Source: Peiella sedimenti (lineage in GTDB: Bacteria > Pseudomonadota > Alphaproteobacteria > Caulobacterales > Caulobacteraceae). From it: 64,000 bases of DNA. Below the pieces are notes generated by a model that was not told the DNA's origin, searched no databases, and saw only the letters and a list, made by a program, of their open reading frames with translations. The translations under genes and the position numbers were made by a program. The stretch lies in contig NZ_JAUKTR010000001.1 of assembly GCF_030504955.1 (NCBI RefSeq), positions 186,001 through 250,000 on the forward strand. The letters run 5' to 3'. Below are positions 54,836-62,799 of this stretch, piece after piece; positions within the stretch are counted from its first letter, which is position 1, and each line of letters starts with the position of its first letter.

Positions 54836-55789
54836 ATGGGGAAGGGCAAGCTGGCGGTGAGCCGCCTGGCTGGAGCCGCATCGGCCGCCGGCGCGTGGTT
54901 GGCGGCGGGCGCCGCGATGGCGCAGGAGCGCGTCTACGGCCAGCCCGTCGACGGCGGCATGGGCCTGCAACCGGCGGCCTCGCCGCTGAAGAGCGAGGCC
55001 ATCTTCTTCCACGACGTCATCCTGCTGCCCATCATCACGGCGATCTGCCTTCTGGTGCTGGGCCTGCTGGCCTGGGTGATCGTGCGCTACAACAAGAAGG
55101 CCAATCCGGTGCCGGCGCGCTGGAGCCACAACACCATGATCGAGATCATCTGGACCGTTCTGCCGGTCCTGTTGCTGATGGTCATTGCGGTGTTCTCGTT
55201 CCGCCTGCTGTACCGCTACCACGACATGCCCCAGCCGGACCTGACGGTGAAGGTGACCGGCAACCAGTGGAACTGGGCCTACGAGTATCCCGACCAGGGC
55301 ATCCCTGAGTACATCTCCAACATGCTGCCCGAGGATCAGGCCCGCGCCCAGGGCGTGCCCTTCCGCCTGGCGGCCGACCAGCCCATGGTCGTGCCGGTGG
55401 GAAGCACCGTGCGCATGCTGGTCACCGCTTCGGACGTGATCCACGCCGTGGCCCTGCCGGCCTTCGGTCTGAAGACCGACGCCGTCCCCGGCCGCGTCAA
55501 CGAAACCTGGTTCCGCGCTGATCGCACCGGCATCTTCTACGGCCAGTGCTCCGAGCTGTGCGGCGTCGATCACGCCTTCATGCCGATGCAGATCAACGTC
55601 GTCACCCAGGCCGAGTTCGACGCCTGGGTGCGCGCTCAGGGCGGCAACCCGGACGGCGCCGAGGCCACGGCCGCCGCGATCGCCGCGCCGCCCATCGCGG
55701 CCACCGCGCCCGAAAACGAACAAGACCCCACCGTTCCCGTTCCGCCCGCGGTCGAGTCGGCTCCGGCCGCCGCCCCGGCGAACGCCTAA
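54836..55789 (+). CDS. ctaC: Cytochrome c oxidase subunit II (CtaC)
   Basis: 317-residue aa3-type oxidase subunit. A cleavable leader (AAGAAMAQE) is followed by two membrane spans and the periplasmic CuA domain: His in [20 protein letters not shown], then [16 protein letters not shown] holding Cys, Cys, His and Met ligands. I start at ATG 54836, with GAGGA 7 bp upstream; ATG 54821 in frame is an alternative. The C-terminal tail is Ala/Pro-rich. First gene of the cox operon. Confidence 0.96.
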   Translation: MGKGKLAVSRLAGAASAAGAWLAAGAAMAQERVYGQPVDGGMGLQPAASPLKSEAIFFHDVILLPIITAICLLVLGLLAWVIVRYNKKANPVPARWSHNTMIEIIWTVLPVLLLMVIAVFSFRLLYRYHDMPQPDLTVKVTGNQWNWAYEYPDQGIPEYISNMLPEDQARAQGVPFRLAADQPMVVPVGSTVRMLVTASDVIHAVALPAFGLKTDAVPGRVNETWFRADRTGIFYGQCSELCGVDHAFMPMQINVVTQAEFDAWVRAQGGNPDGAEATAAAIAAPPIAATAPENEQDPTVPVPPAVESAPAAAPANA

Positions 55790-55812
55790 GCCGCCGTTCA
55801 AGGAAGTCGCAG

Positions 55813-57495
55813 ATGGTCGACGCCGTTCAAACCCATGATCGAGCCGCCCACGGCAACGCCGAGGCGCATCACGATCACGATCACAAGCCGGGCTTCTTCG
55901 TCCGCTGGTTCTTCTCCACGAACCACAAGGACATCGGCACGCTCTACATCCTGTTCGCCATCATGGCGGGCCTCGTGGGCGGCGCCCTGTCGGGCCTGAT
56001 CCGCGAAGAACTGATGGAGCCGGGCATCCAGATCTTCCACGAGGGCTCCTGGCTGGCCCAGCTGGGTTGGATCGAGGCCTCCAAGCACGGCTACAACGCC
56101 GTGGTCACGGCCCACGCCCTGATCATGATCTTCTTCATGGTCATGCCGGCCATGATCGGCGGCTTCGGCAACTGGTTCGTGCCGCTTCAGATCGGCGCGC
56201 CGGACATGGCCTTCCCGCGCATGAACAACATCTCGTTCTGGCTTCTGGTGGCCGCCTGGGTGCTGCTGATCGCCTCGATGCTGGTGGACGGCGGGCCGGG
56301 CCGCGGCTTCGGCGGAGGCTGGACCATCTATCCGCCGCTTTCGACCCTGGGCCACGCGGGTCCGTCCATGGACCTGGCCATCTTCGCCCTGCACATCGCG
56401 GGCGCCAGCTCGATCCTGGGCGCCATCAACTTCATCACCACCATATTCAACATGCGCGCGCCGGGCATGACCCTGCACCGCATGCCGCTGTTCGTCTGGT
56501 CGGTGCTGGTCACGGCCTTCCTGCTGCTGCTGTCGCTGCCCGTGCTGGCCGGCGCCATCACCATGCTGCTGGCCGACCGTAACTTCGGCACCAGCTTCTT
56601 CGCGCCCTCGGGCGGCGGCGACCCGGTGATGTTCCAGCACCTGTTCTGGTTCTTCGGTCACCCCGAGGTGTACATCCTGATTCTGCCGGGCTTCGGCATC
56701 ATCAGCCACATCGTCTCGACCTTCTCGAAGAAGCCCGTGTTCGGCTATCTGGCCATGGCCTACGCCATGGTGGCCATCGGCTTCGTCGGCTTCGTCGTGT
56801 GGGCGCACCACATGTTCACGGTCGGCATGAACGTCAGCCTGCGGGCCTACTTCACCGCCGCCACCATGGTCATCGCCGTGCCGACGGGCGTGAAGATCTT
56901 CAGCTGGATCGCCACCATGTGGGGGGGCTCCATCAGCTTCAAGACGCCCATGCTGTGGGCGATGGGCTTCATTTTCCTGTTCACCGTCGGCGGCGTCACG
57001 GGCGTGGTTCTGGCCAACGCCGGCATCGATTACAGCCTGCACGACACCTACTACGTGGTGGCGCACTTCCATTACGTGCTGTCGCTGGGCGCCGTGTTCG
57101 CCATCTTCGCGGGCTTCTACTACTGGTTCGAGAAGATGTGGGGCGTGAAGTACAACGAGTTCCTGGGCTCGCTGCACTTCTGGGTCATGTTCGTCGGCGT
57201 GAACCTGGTCTTCTTCCCCCAGCACTTCCTGGGCCTGCAGGGCATGCCGCGCCGCTACGTGGACTACCCCGAGGCCTACGAGTACTGGAACATGGTCTCG
57301 TCCTGGGGCTACCGCATCACGGCCGTCGGCGTGATCATCTTCCTGCTGGTGCTGCTTGAGGCCGCGATCCGCCGCCGCAAGGCCGAGGCCAACCCCTGGG
57401 GCGAAGGCGCGACGACGCTGGAGTGGACCCTGTCCTCGCCGCCGCCGTTCCACCAGTTCAACGAACTGCCCCGGATCGAGCCGGACAAGCACTAG
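55813..57495 (+). CDS. ctaD: Cytochrome c oxidase subunit I (CtaD)
   Basis: 560-residue catalytic subunit with heme a, heme a3 and CuB. Landmarks: [35 protein letters not shown] (His-Pro-Glu-Val-Tyr, CuB ligand and cross-link) and [12 protein letters not shown] (His pair). The K-pathway Lys lies in [29 protein letters not shown] contributes the two heme ligands. A His-rich N-terminal stretch (HHDHDHK) is present. ATG 55813 with AAGGAAG upstream. Twelve membrane spans. Confidence 0.97.
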   Translation: MVDAVQTHDRAAHGNAEAHHDHDHKPGFFVRWFFSTNHKDIGTLYILFAIMAGLVGGALSGLIREELMEPGIQIFHEGSWLAQLGWIEASKHGYNAVVTAHALIMIFFMVMPAMIGGFGNWFVPLQIGAPDMAFPRMNNISFWLLVAAWVLLIASMLVDGGPGRGFGGGWTIYPPLSTLGHAGPSMDLAIFALHIAGASSILGAINFITTIFNMRAPGMTLHRMPLFVWSVLVTAFLLLLSLPVLAGAITMLLADRNFGTSFFAPSGGGDPVMFQHLFWFFGHPEVYILILPGFGIISHIVSTFSKKPVFGYLAMAYAMVAIGFVGFVVWAHHMFTVGMNVSLRAYFTAATMVIAVPTGVKIFSWIATMWGGSISFKTPMLWAMGFIFLFTVGGVTGVVLANAGIDYSLHDTYYVVAHFHYVLSLGAVFAIFAGFYYWFEKMWGVKYNEFLGSLHFWVMFVGVNLVFFPQHFLGLQGMPRRYVDYPEAYEYWNMVSSWGYRITAVGVIIFLLVLLEAAIRRRKAEANPWGEGATTLEWTLSSPPPFHQFNELPRIEPDKH

Positions 57496-57553
57496 GACGG
57501 GCCGGCCCGTCAGACGACCAGAGGCCGGCGTCTCCCGAAGGGACGCCGGCCTC
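57496..57553 (+). terminator. Palindrome and hairpin between ctaD and ctaB
   Basis: Directly after the ctaD TAG is a perfect 16-bp palindrome GACGGGCCGGCCCGTC (57496-57511). After 9 bases a 12-bp perfect stem follows, GAGGCCGGCGTC (57521-57532) / GACGCCGGCCTC (57542-57553), loop 9. They occupy almost the whole gap before ctaB (57569). No U-run follows, so an attenuating or mRNA-stabilising role between the subunit and assembly genes is more likely than full termination. Confidence 0.55.
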
Positions 57554-57568
57554 GCCGCATCAGGACCC

Positions 57569-58531
57569 ATGACCCAGCCCGCCGCCGACCGCACCGCGAC
57601 CGCCCAGCCGGAGGACTTCTTCCAGCTGCTGAAGCCGCGCGTCATGTCGCTGGTGGTGTTCACGGCCCTGACCGGCCTGGTGGCCGCGCCGGGCGCGCCC
57701 GACCCGTTCCTGGCGGCCATCGCTGTCCTGTGCATCGCCCTGGGGGCCGGCGCCGCCGGGGCGCTGAACATGGCCATCGAGGGCGAGACCGACGCCCTGA
57801 TGCGCCGCACGCGCGGCCGCCCGGTCGCGGCCGGACGGGTCAGCCGCAACGACGCCGTGGTCTACGGCGTGATCCTGTCCTTCGTGGCGGTGACCCTGCT
57901 GGCTTTTGCGGCGAACCTGTTGGCGGCGGGACTGCTGGCCCTGACCATCGTCTATTACGTCGGCCTCTACACCGTGGTGCTGAAGCGTCGCACGCCGCAG
58001 AACATCGTCATCGGCGGGGCGGCCGGCGCCTTCCCGCCGGTCATCGGCTGGGCCGCCGCCACCGGCGACGCGCCATGGCAGGCCTGGCTGCTGTTCCTGA
58101 TCATCTTCCTGTGGACCCCGCCGCACAGCTGGGCCCTGGCGCTCTACAACGCCGGCGATTACGCCAAGGCGGGCATTCCCATGATGCCCGTTGCCAGGGG
58201 GGCGGCGGCCACGCGCCGTCAGGTCATGGCCTACAGCGTGCCGATGGCGCTGGCCGGAGTCGCCCCGGCGCTTGTGGGTCTGGGCGGCGGCGCCTATCTG
58301 GCGGTTTCGACCATAGGCGGGGCGATGTTCCTGTTTCTGGCCTTCAGGCTGCTGCGCAGCCGGGCGGGCGAGACGCCGGACAAGGCCGAGGCCGAGGGGC
58401 GCGAGGCGGCCATCTATGACGTCCGCGCCGAGGCCAAGGTCGCCCGCAATCTCTTCGCCTATTCGATTCTGTACCTGTTCGCCCTGTTCGCCACCCTGCT
58501 GGTCGAGCACAGCCTTAACGGAGCCGGTTGA
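57569..58531 (+). CDS. ctaB: Protoheme IX farnesyltransferase CtaB
   Basis: 320 residues, UbiA-family prenyltransferase that makes heme O from heme B, needed for heme A. Motifs: NMAIEGETDALMRRTRGRPV (DxxxD prenyl-diphosphate site, N-x-x-x-D form), VLKRRTPQNIVIGGAAGAFP, DYAKAGIPMMPVARG (second Asp-rich region). Nine membrane spans. The start is ATG 57569. The stop overlaps the small gene 58531 (TGATG). Confidence 0.95.
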   Translation: MTQPAADRTATAQPEDFFQLLKPRVMSLVVFTALTGLVAAPGAPDPFLAAIAVLCIALGAGAAGALNMAIEGETDALMRRTRGRPVAAGRVSRNDAVVYGVILSFVAVTLLAFAANLLAAGLLALTIVYYVGLYTVVLKRRTPQNIVIGGAAGAFPPVIGWAAATGDAPWQAWLLFLIIFLWTPPHSWALALYNAGDYAKAGIPMMPVARGAAATRRQVMAYSVPMALAGVAPALVGLGGGAYLAVSTIGGAMFLFLAFRLLRSRAGETPDKAEAEGREAAIYDVRAEAKVARNLFAYSILYLFALFATLLVEHSLNGAG

Positions 58532-58707
58532 TGACGCCCGATGAGATCGCCGCCCGCAAGAAGCGCAACCTGGCGCTGGCTCTGGCCCTGGTGGCCTTCG
58601 TGGTGCTGGTCTTCGGCCTGACCATGGCCCGCCTGGCCCAGAACATCGAACAGGGCCGGGCCGAGGAAGCGCGCACCGGCCAGCCTGTCCCGGCGGTGGG
58701 CCGATGA
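58531..58707 (+). CDS. Small one-span membrane protein (CoxF-like)
   Basis: 58 residues: MTPDEIAARKKRNLALALAL followed by one transmembrane helix (VAFVVLVFGLTMARLAQ) and a short polar tail. ATG sits in the ctaB stop (TGATG), and the TGA overlaps the ctaG ATG (ATGA), so it is tightly coupled on both sides. Many alphaproteobacteria carry a short protein (CoxF or DUF-like) in this position of the cox operon, probably acting in oxidase assembly. No motif gives a precise role. Confidence 0.75.
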   Translation: MTPDEIAARKKRNLALALALVAFVVLVFGLTMARLAQNIEQGRAEEARTGQPVPAVGR

Positions 58708-59234
58708 ACAGGAACCTGCGTCTTGGCCTGATCTGCGGCGCCGTGGCCATGGGCATGGTCGGGGCCGCCTTCGCCGCGGTGCCGCTGTATCAGCTGTTCT
58801 GCCAGGTGACCGGGTTCGACGGCACGGTGCGCCGGGCCGAAGCGGCGCCGACCCAGGTTCTCGACCGCGAAATCGTGGTGCGCTTCGACACCAATGTGCG
58901 CGGCCTGCCTTGGGATTTCGACGCCGAGCAGGTGGCCCAACGCGTGCGCGTGGGCGCGACCGGCCTGGCCTATTTCACGGTCACCAACACCTCCGACCGG
59001 CCGATGGCGGGCCGCGCGGTCTACAACGTGGTTCCTGAAAGCGCGGGCCCGTACTTCCAGAAGCTGGAGTGCTTCTGCTTCACGACCCAGACCGTCCAGC
59101 CCGGCCAGACCGTGCGTTTCCCGGTGGCCTATTTCGTGGCCCCCGAGCTGAACGAGGACGTCAACACCCGGCGCATGCGCGAGATCACCCTGTCCTACAC
59201 CTTCTTCGCGACGGAAGATCAGGCGGATTCCTGA
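58704..59234 (+). CDS. ctaG: Cytochrome c oxidase assembly protein CtaG (Cox11)
   Basis: 176-residue copper chaperone that delivers Cu to the CuB site. An N-terminal membrane anchor (LGLICGAVAMGMVGAAFAA) is followed by a periplasmic Ig-like domain with the invariant copper-binding Cys pair in KLECFCFTTQTVQPGQTV. Other signatures are YQLFCQVTGFDGTVRRAE near the start and ITLSYTFF at the end. ATG overlaps the preceding stop. Confidence 0.95.
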   Translation: MNRNLRLGLICGAVAMGMVGAAFAAVPLYQLFCQVTGFDGTVRRAEAAPTQVLDREIVVRFDTNVRGLPWDFDAEQVAQRVRVGATGLAYFTVTNTSDRPMAGRAVYNVVPESAGPYFQKLECFCFTTQTVQPGQTVRFPVAYFVAPELNEDVNTRRMREITLSYTFFATEDQADS

Positions 59235-59313
59235 GATCAGCCCCTTGGCGCGCGGGCGCAGGCGAGGCTATAGGCAGGCTCAGATTCATTCATCCGCCGG
59301 GACCGTGACCTCC

Positions 59314-60192
59314 ATGGCCGACCACGCCGCTCCGCAGCACGACTACCACCTGGTCAATCCCAGTCCGTGGCCTCTGGTGGCCTCAATCGCCGCCACGGTG
59401 ATGATGTTCGGCGCCGTGGCCTGGATGAAGGGGCTGTTCGGCCTGCCGGAAGGCACCAGCTGGCTCTTCTTCGCGGGTCTGGCGGGCGTGCTCTACAGCA
59501 TGGTCGGCTGGTGGGGCGACGTGATCAAGGAAAGCCGTCAGGGCGACCACACCCCGGTCGTGTCCATCGGCCTGCGCTACGGCATGGTGATGTTCATCGC
59601 GTCGGAAGTGATGTTCTTCGCCGCCTTCTTCTGGATGTTCTTCGAGATGGCGCTGTGGAACGAGCACCGGGTGCTGTCGAACATCGAGGAGGTGCGTACG
59701 GCCTGGGCCCACTGGCCGCCCATGGGCGTCGAGACGCTGGATCCCTGGCACCTGCCGTTCCTGAACACCGTGACCCTGCTGCTGTCCGGCACCACCGTGA
59801 CCTGGGCTCACCACGCGCTGCAGCAGGGCGACCGCAAGTCGGCCAAGCTGGGCCTGGCCCTGACCATCGTCCTGGGCGTCTTCTTCACCGCCGTTCAGGT
59901 CTACGAGTACAACCACATCATCCACGAGAACCTGTTCTTCTCGGACGAGGCGATGAATTCCGGCCTCTATGGCTCCATCTTCTTCATGGCCACGGGCTTC
60001 CACGGCTTCCACGTACTGGTGGGCAGCATCTTCCTGGCCGTGTGCCTGCTGCGCCTGATGGCGGGCCAGTTCACGCCGCAGAAGCACTTCGGCTTCGAGG
60101 CCGCCGCCTGGTACTGGCACTTCGTGGACGTGGTCTGGCTGTTCCTGTTCGCCTTCATCTACGTGGCCTTCGCTGGAGCCGGCCACGGCTAA
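59314..60192 (+). CDS. ctaE: Cytochrome c oxidase subunit III (CtaE)
   Basis: 292 residues, seven membrane spans. Family blocks: HDYHLVNPSPWPL at the start, GLRYGMVMFIASEVMFFAAF, LLLSGTTVTWAHHAL, ATGFHGFHVLVGSIFLAVCL and WYWHFVDVVWLFLF. Start ATG 59314; 79 bp of intergenic sequence lies upstream, with no obvious promoter. The 3' end overlaps the predicted start of surf1. Confidence 0.96.
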   Translation: MADHAAPQHDYHLVNPSPWPLVASIAATVMMFGAVAWMKGLFGLPEGTSWLFFAGLAGVLYSMVGWWGDVIKESRQGDHTPVVSIGLRYGMVMFIASEVMFFAAFFWMFFEMALWNEHRVLSNIEEVRTAWAHWPPMGVETLDPWHLPFLNTVTLLLSGTTVTWAHHALQQGDRKSAKLGLALTIVLGVFFTAVQVYEYNHIIHENLFFSDEAMNSGLYGSIFFMATGFHGFHVLVGSIFLAVCLLRLMAGQFTPQKHFGFEAAAWYWHFVDVVWLFLFAFIYVAFAGAGHG

Positions 60193-60874
60193 GTCCCGCT
60201 TCCCCATCGTCGTCCTTCTGGCCGCAGGCGTCCTGTTCGCGACGCTCTGCGGCCTCGGCGTCTGGCAGGTCCGCCGGATGATGTGGAAGGAAGACCTGAT
60301 CGCGCGCGCCGAAGCCGCCGCGGCCCGGCCGCCGGTCCCCATCCAGACGCTGGCCCGCCTCCCTGATGCGGAGTTCCGCACCGCCAGGGTCACCTGCCTG
60401 GGCCTGTCCCGCGCGCCGTATCTCGAGCTGCATACGGTTGAGGATGCCGGGCCGGGCGTGCGTCTCGTCTCCCTATGCCGCACGCCGCAGGGCGGGGCCT
60501 GGCTGATCGATCGGGGCTTCGTCGCGGCGGAGGTCTCGGCGCGTCCGCCGGAGGACGCGTCGGACAGCTCCCCCACGAACATCGACGCCGTGCTGCGCCG
60601 TCATCCGGAGCCCAATCCCTTCGCGCCGCAGGGAGAGGGCCGGACCTACTTCACACGCCAGACCGAAAGCATGGCCCAGACCCTCGGCGCGAGCGCGGTC
60701 GGGCCCTACCTGCTCTACGCCACCACCTCGTCCAACCCGGAGTGGCGGGCCCTGCAGCCCTCAGCCCCGCCGCCTGCCTTCTCCAACAACCACGCGGGAT
60801 ACGCGATCACCTGGTTCGGCCTGTCCGCCGTACTGGCCGTGATGGTGGTCGTCGTCCTCAGGCGGCGACGATGA
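60173..60874 (+). CDS. SURF1 family protein, non-ATG start
   Basis: Oxidase assembly factor (heme A handling). From the first ATG (60278) the protein lacks the first membrane segment. Reading upstream in frame gives RFPIVVLLAAGVLFATLCGL followed by GVWQVRRM, the conserved SURF1 N-terminal span and GxWQ motif. The only plausible start in frame is CTG at 60173 (233 residues), inside the ctaE gene; no ATG, GTG or TTG is available. The C-terminal has GYAITWFGLSAVLAVMVVVV, the second span, and TRQTESMAQTLG. Translation is coupled with ctaE. Confidence 0.78.
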   Translation: MEPATAKSRFPIVVLLAAGVLFATLCGLGVWQVRRMMWKEDLIARAEAAAARPPVPIQTLARLPDAEFRTARVTCLGLSRAPYLELHTVEDAGPGVRLVSLCRTPQGGAWLIDRGFVAAEVSARPPEDASDSSPTNIDAVLRRHPEPNPFAPQGEGRTYFTRQTESMAQTLGASAVGPYLLYATTSSNPEWRALQPSAPPPAFSNNHAGYAITWFGLSAVLAVMVVVVLRRRR

Positions 60875-62142
60875 GCGCCCGCCTGCATGAGCTGCCGGGC
60901 GGGGTGCGCCTGATCTGCGATCCCGTGCCCGGCGCCCGCACCATCGCCCTGTCGGTCGTGGCCGACGGCGGCGCGCGCCACGAAAGCGCCGCCCAGAGCG
61001 GCTGGTCGCATCTGCTGGAGCACATGGTCTTCAAGGGCGCGGGCGGGCGCGGGGCCAAGGCCCTGGTCGAGGCCGTGGAGGGCGAGGGCGGCTCGCTCAA
61101 CGCCGCCACAGGCCACGAGCGGACCAGCTTTCAGGCGCGCGTGCTGCCCGATGGGCTGGACACGGCGGTCTCGGTCATCATGGACATGGTGGGCCGCCCC
61201 TGGCTCAAGCCCGACGACCTGGAGCGCGAGCGCGACGTCATCGCCCAGGAGATCGCCGAAGCCTACGACGCGCCCGACGACCACGTCTTCGAGATGGCCC
61301 AGGCCGCGGCTTTCCACGACCAGGCGCTCGGCCGACCGATCCTCGGCGAGGAAGTGACCCTGGCCGCGGCCGATCCGGAGGCCCTGTCGGACTGGCGCGC
61401 GCGGCTCTATCGGCCCCAAGGCCTGGTCATCTCGGCCGCCGGGGCGGTCGATGAGGACCGGTTGATCGAGCTTGCCGATCGTTGCCTTGAGGAAGCGGCC
61501 ATCGCGCCCTCGGACCACGCCTATCCCTCCCTTGAGACCGCCCGGTTCCATGGCGGCCCCACCGAACTGGTGCGCGAGATCGAGCAGGCCAACCTCGTGT
61601 TCCTGATCGAAGGCGAGGGCGCCATGTCCGACGACCTGACCACGGCGCGGCTGGCCGCCGAGCTGCTGGGCGGGGGCATGTCTTCGCGCCTGTTCCAGAC
61701 CCTGCGCGAGGATCTGGGGCTGGTTTACGCGGTGGACGCCTGGGCCGACGCCTATGCCGACACCGGCGTGCTGGGCCTCTTCATGGGGACCGATGCGCTG
61801 GAGGCGCGCCGCGCCGCGGGCGCCGCCGCCGAGGTCATCCGCCGCCTGGCCGACGACCTGACCGAGGACGAGCTGGCCCGCGCCCGCGCCCAGCTGAAGG
61901 CCTCGCTCTACATTGGCGATGAGTCCCTGCCCAATCGCGCCGAGCGCAACGCCGTCCAGCTGCTGGCCCAGGGGCGCATCAAGACGCTCGGTGAAATGGC
62001 CGAGGAGGTCGAGGCGGTCAGCGCCCAGGACGTGCGCCTGTGGTTGGGCTCGCGCCTGATCCTGCACCCCGCCGCCGCCTGTCTGGGGCCGGCCGAAGCG
62101 GTGGGCGCGCCGGAGGCCTTCATCCGCCGCCTGGCGGCCTAA
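60871..62142 (+). CDS. M16-family zinc peptidase
   Basis: 423 residues. The inverted zinc motif HLLEH (His 47, Glu 50, His 51) is followed by MVFKG, and the distal Glu lies in RERDVIAQEIAEAYDAP. SLNAATGHERTSFQARVL is another typical block, and GGGMSSRLFQTLREDLGLVY in the C-terminal half is the conserved substrate-binding block. It resembles mitochondrial processing peptidase beta and bacterial PqqL/YmxG proteins; a processing or degradative role is likely. Start ATG 60871 overlaps the surf1 stop (ATGA). In Caulobacter thrC usually lies between surf1 and this gene, but it is absent here. Confidence 0.93.
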   Translation: MSARLHELPGGVRLICDPVPGARTIALSVVADGGARHESAAQSGWSHLLEHMVFKGAGGRGAKALVEAVEGEGGSLNAATGHERTSFQARVLPDGLDTAVSVIMDMVGRPWLKPDDLERERDVIAQEIAEAYDAPDDHVFEMAQAAAFHDQALGRPILGEEVTLAAADPEALSDWRARLYRPQGLVISAAGAVDEDRLIELADRCLEEAAIAPSDHAYPSLETARFHGGPTELVREIEQANLVFLIEGEGAMSDDLTTARLAAELLGGGMSSRLFQTLREDLGLVYAVDAWADAYADTGVLGLFMGTDALEARRAAGAAAEVIRRLADDLTEDELARARAQLKASLYIGDESLPNRAERNAVQLLAQGRIKTLGEMAEEVEAVSAQDVRLWLGSRLILHPAAACLGPAEAVGAPEAFIRRLAA

Positions 62143-62190
62143 CGCGGGTTTGTTAGGCGAAGCTCAAGGGTTCCGCGTTACGGTTTCCGG

Positions 62191-62799
62191 ATGGCCGTTC
62201 TGGACTGGATGCAAACTGACCACGGACCCGTGTTGCAGGACACGGTCGTGCGCCTGCGCCTGCCGCGCCAGGCCGATTATCCCGCCTGGTCCGACCTGAG
62301 GCGCAAGTCTGAAGCCTATCTGCGCCCCTGGGAGCCCAAGTGGCCCGAGGATGACCTGACCCGAGCCGCGTTCCGCCGCCGCCTGTCGGTCTATGCGCGC
62401 GAGGTGGAGGCCGAGCGGGCCTGGCCCTTCTTCATCTTCGACGACGCCGGGCTGGTGGGCGCGATCACCCTTTCGAACGTCCGCCGGGGCGTCGCCGACG
62501 CCGGCACCCTGGGCTACTGGATCGGCCAGCCGCACGCCGGACGGGGGCTAGCGACCCGCGCGGTGCGCCTCATGGCCGGCTACGCCTTCGACACCTTGGG
62601 CCTGCACCGGCTGGAGGCCGCCTGTGTGCCCGAGAACACAGCCTCGCGTCGCGTGCTTGAGAAATCGGCCTTCCGGCTGGAGGGCGTGGCCCGCGCTTAT
62701 TTGAATATTAACGGCGCCTGGAGAGATCATCTGTTGTTCGCCCGTCTCGAAGACGACGTGGCGGCGGGGTCGAACACCAGGGGCTTGCACAGAACGTGA
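62191..62799 (+). CDS. GNAT-family N-acetyltransferase (RimJ/RimL type)
   Basis: 202 residues. Acetyl-CoA site: GYWIGQPHAGRGLATRAVRL (about residues 111-130, the Q/RxxGxG/A form), then GLHRLEAACVPENTASRRVL and KSAFRLEGVARAYLNINGAW, in the layout of ribosomal-protein Ala N-acetyltransferases RimJ/RimL. ATG 62191, no strong SD. The stop overlaps the GTG of the next gene (GTGA). Codons near 62697-62712 are unusually A/T-rich for this gene. Confidence 0.88.
   Translation: MAVLDWMQTDHGPVLQDTVVRLRLPRQADYPAWSDLRRKSEAYLRPWEPKWPEDDLTRAAFRRRLSVYAREVEAERAWPFFIFDDAGLVGAITLSNVRRGVADAGTLGYWIGQPHAGRGLATRAVRLMAGYAFDTLGLHRLEAACVPENTASRRVLEKSAFRLEGVARAYLNINGAWRDHLLFARLEDDVAAGSNTRGLHRT
62697..62712 (+). promoter_or_regulatory. 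Possible CtrA-binding site upstream of pdeA
   Basis: TTAT-TTGAATA-TTAAC differs by one base from the CtrA consensus TTAA-N7-TTAAC. It lies 84 bp before the pdeA start inside GNAT coding sequence, where it forces rare A/T-rich codons (TAT TTG AAT ATT). CtrA control is inference. Confidence 0.4.

Noticed and set aside
55798..57849. 683-codon open frame on the minus strand, opposite ctaD
   Set aside because: Mirror of high-GC codon bias in ctaD; the sense strand encodes a complete cytochrome oxidase subunit I.
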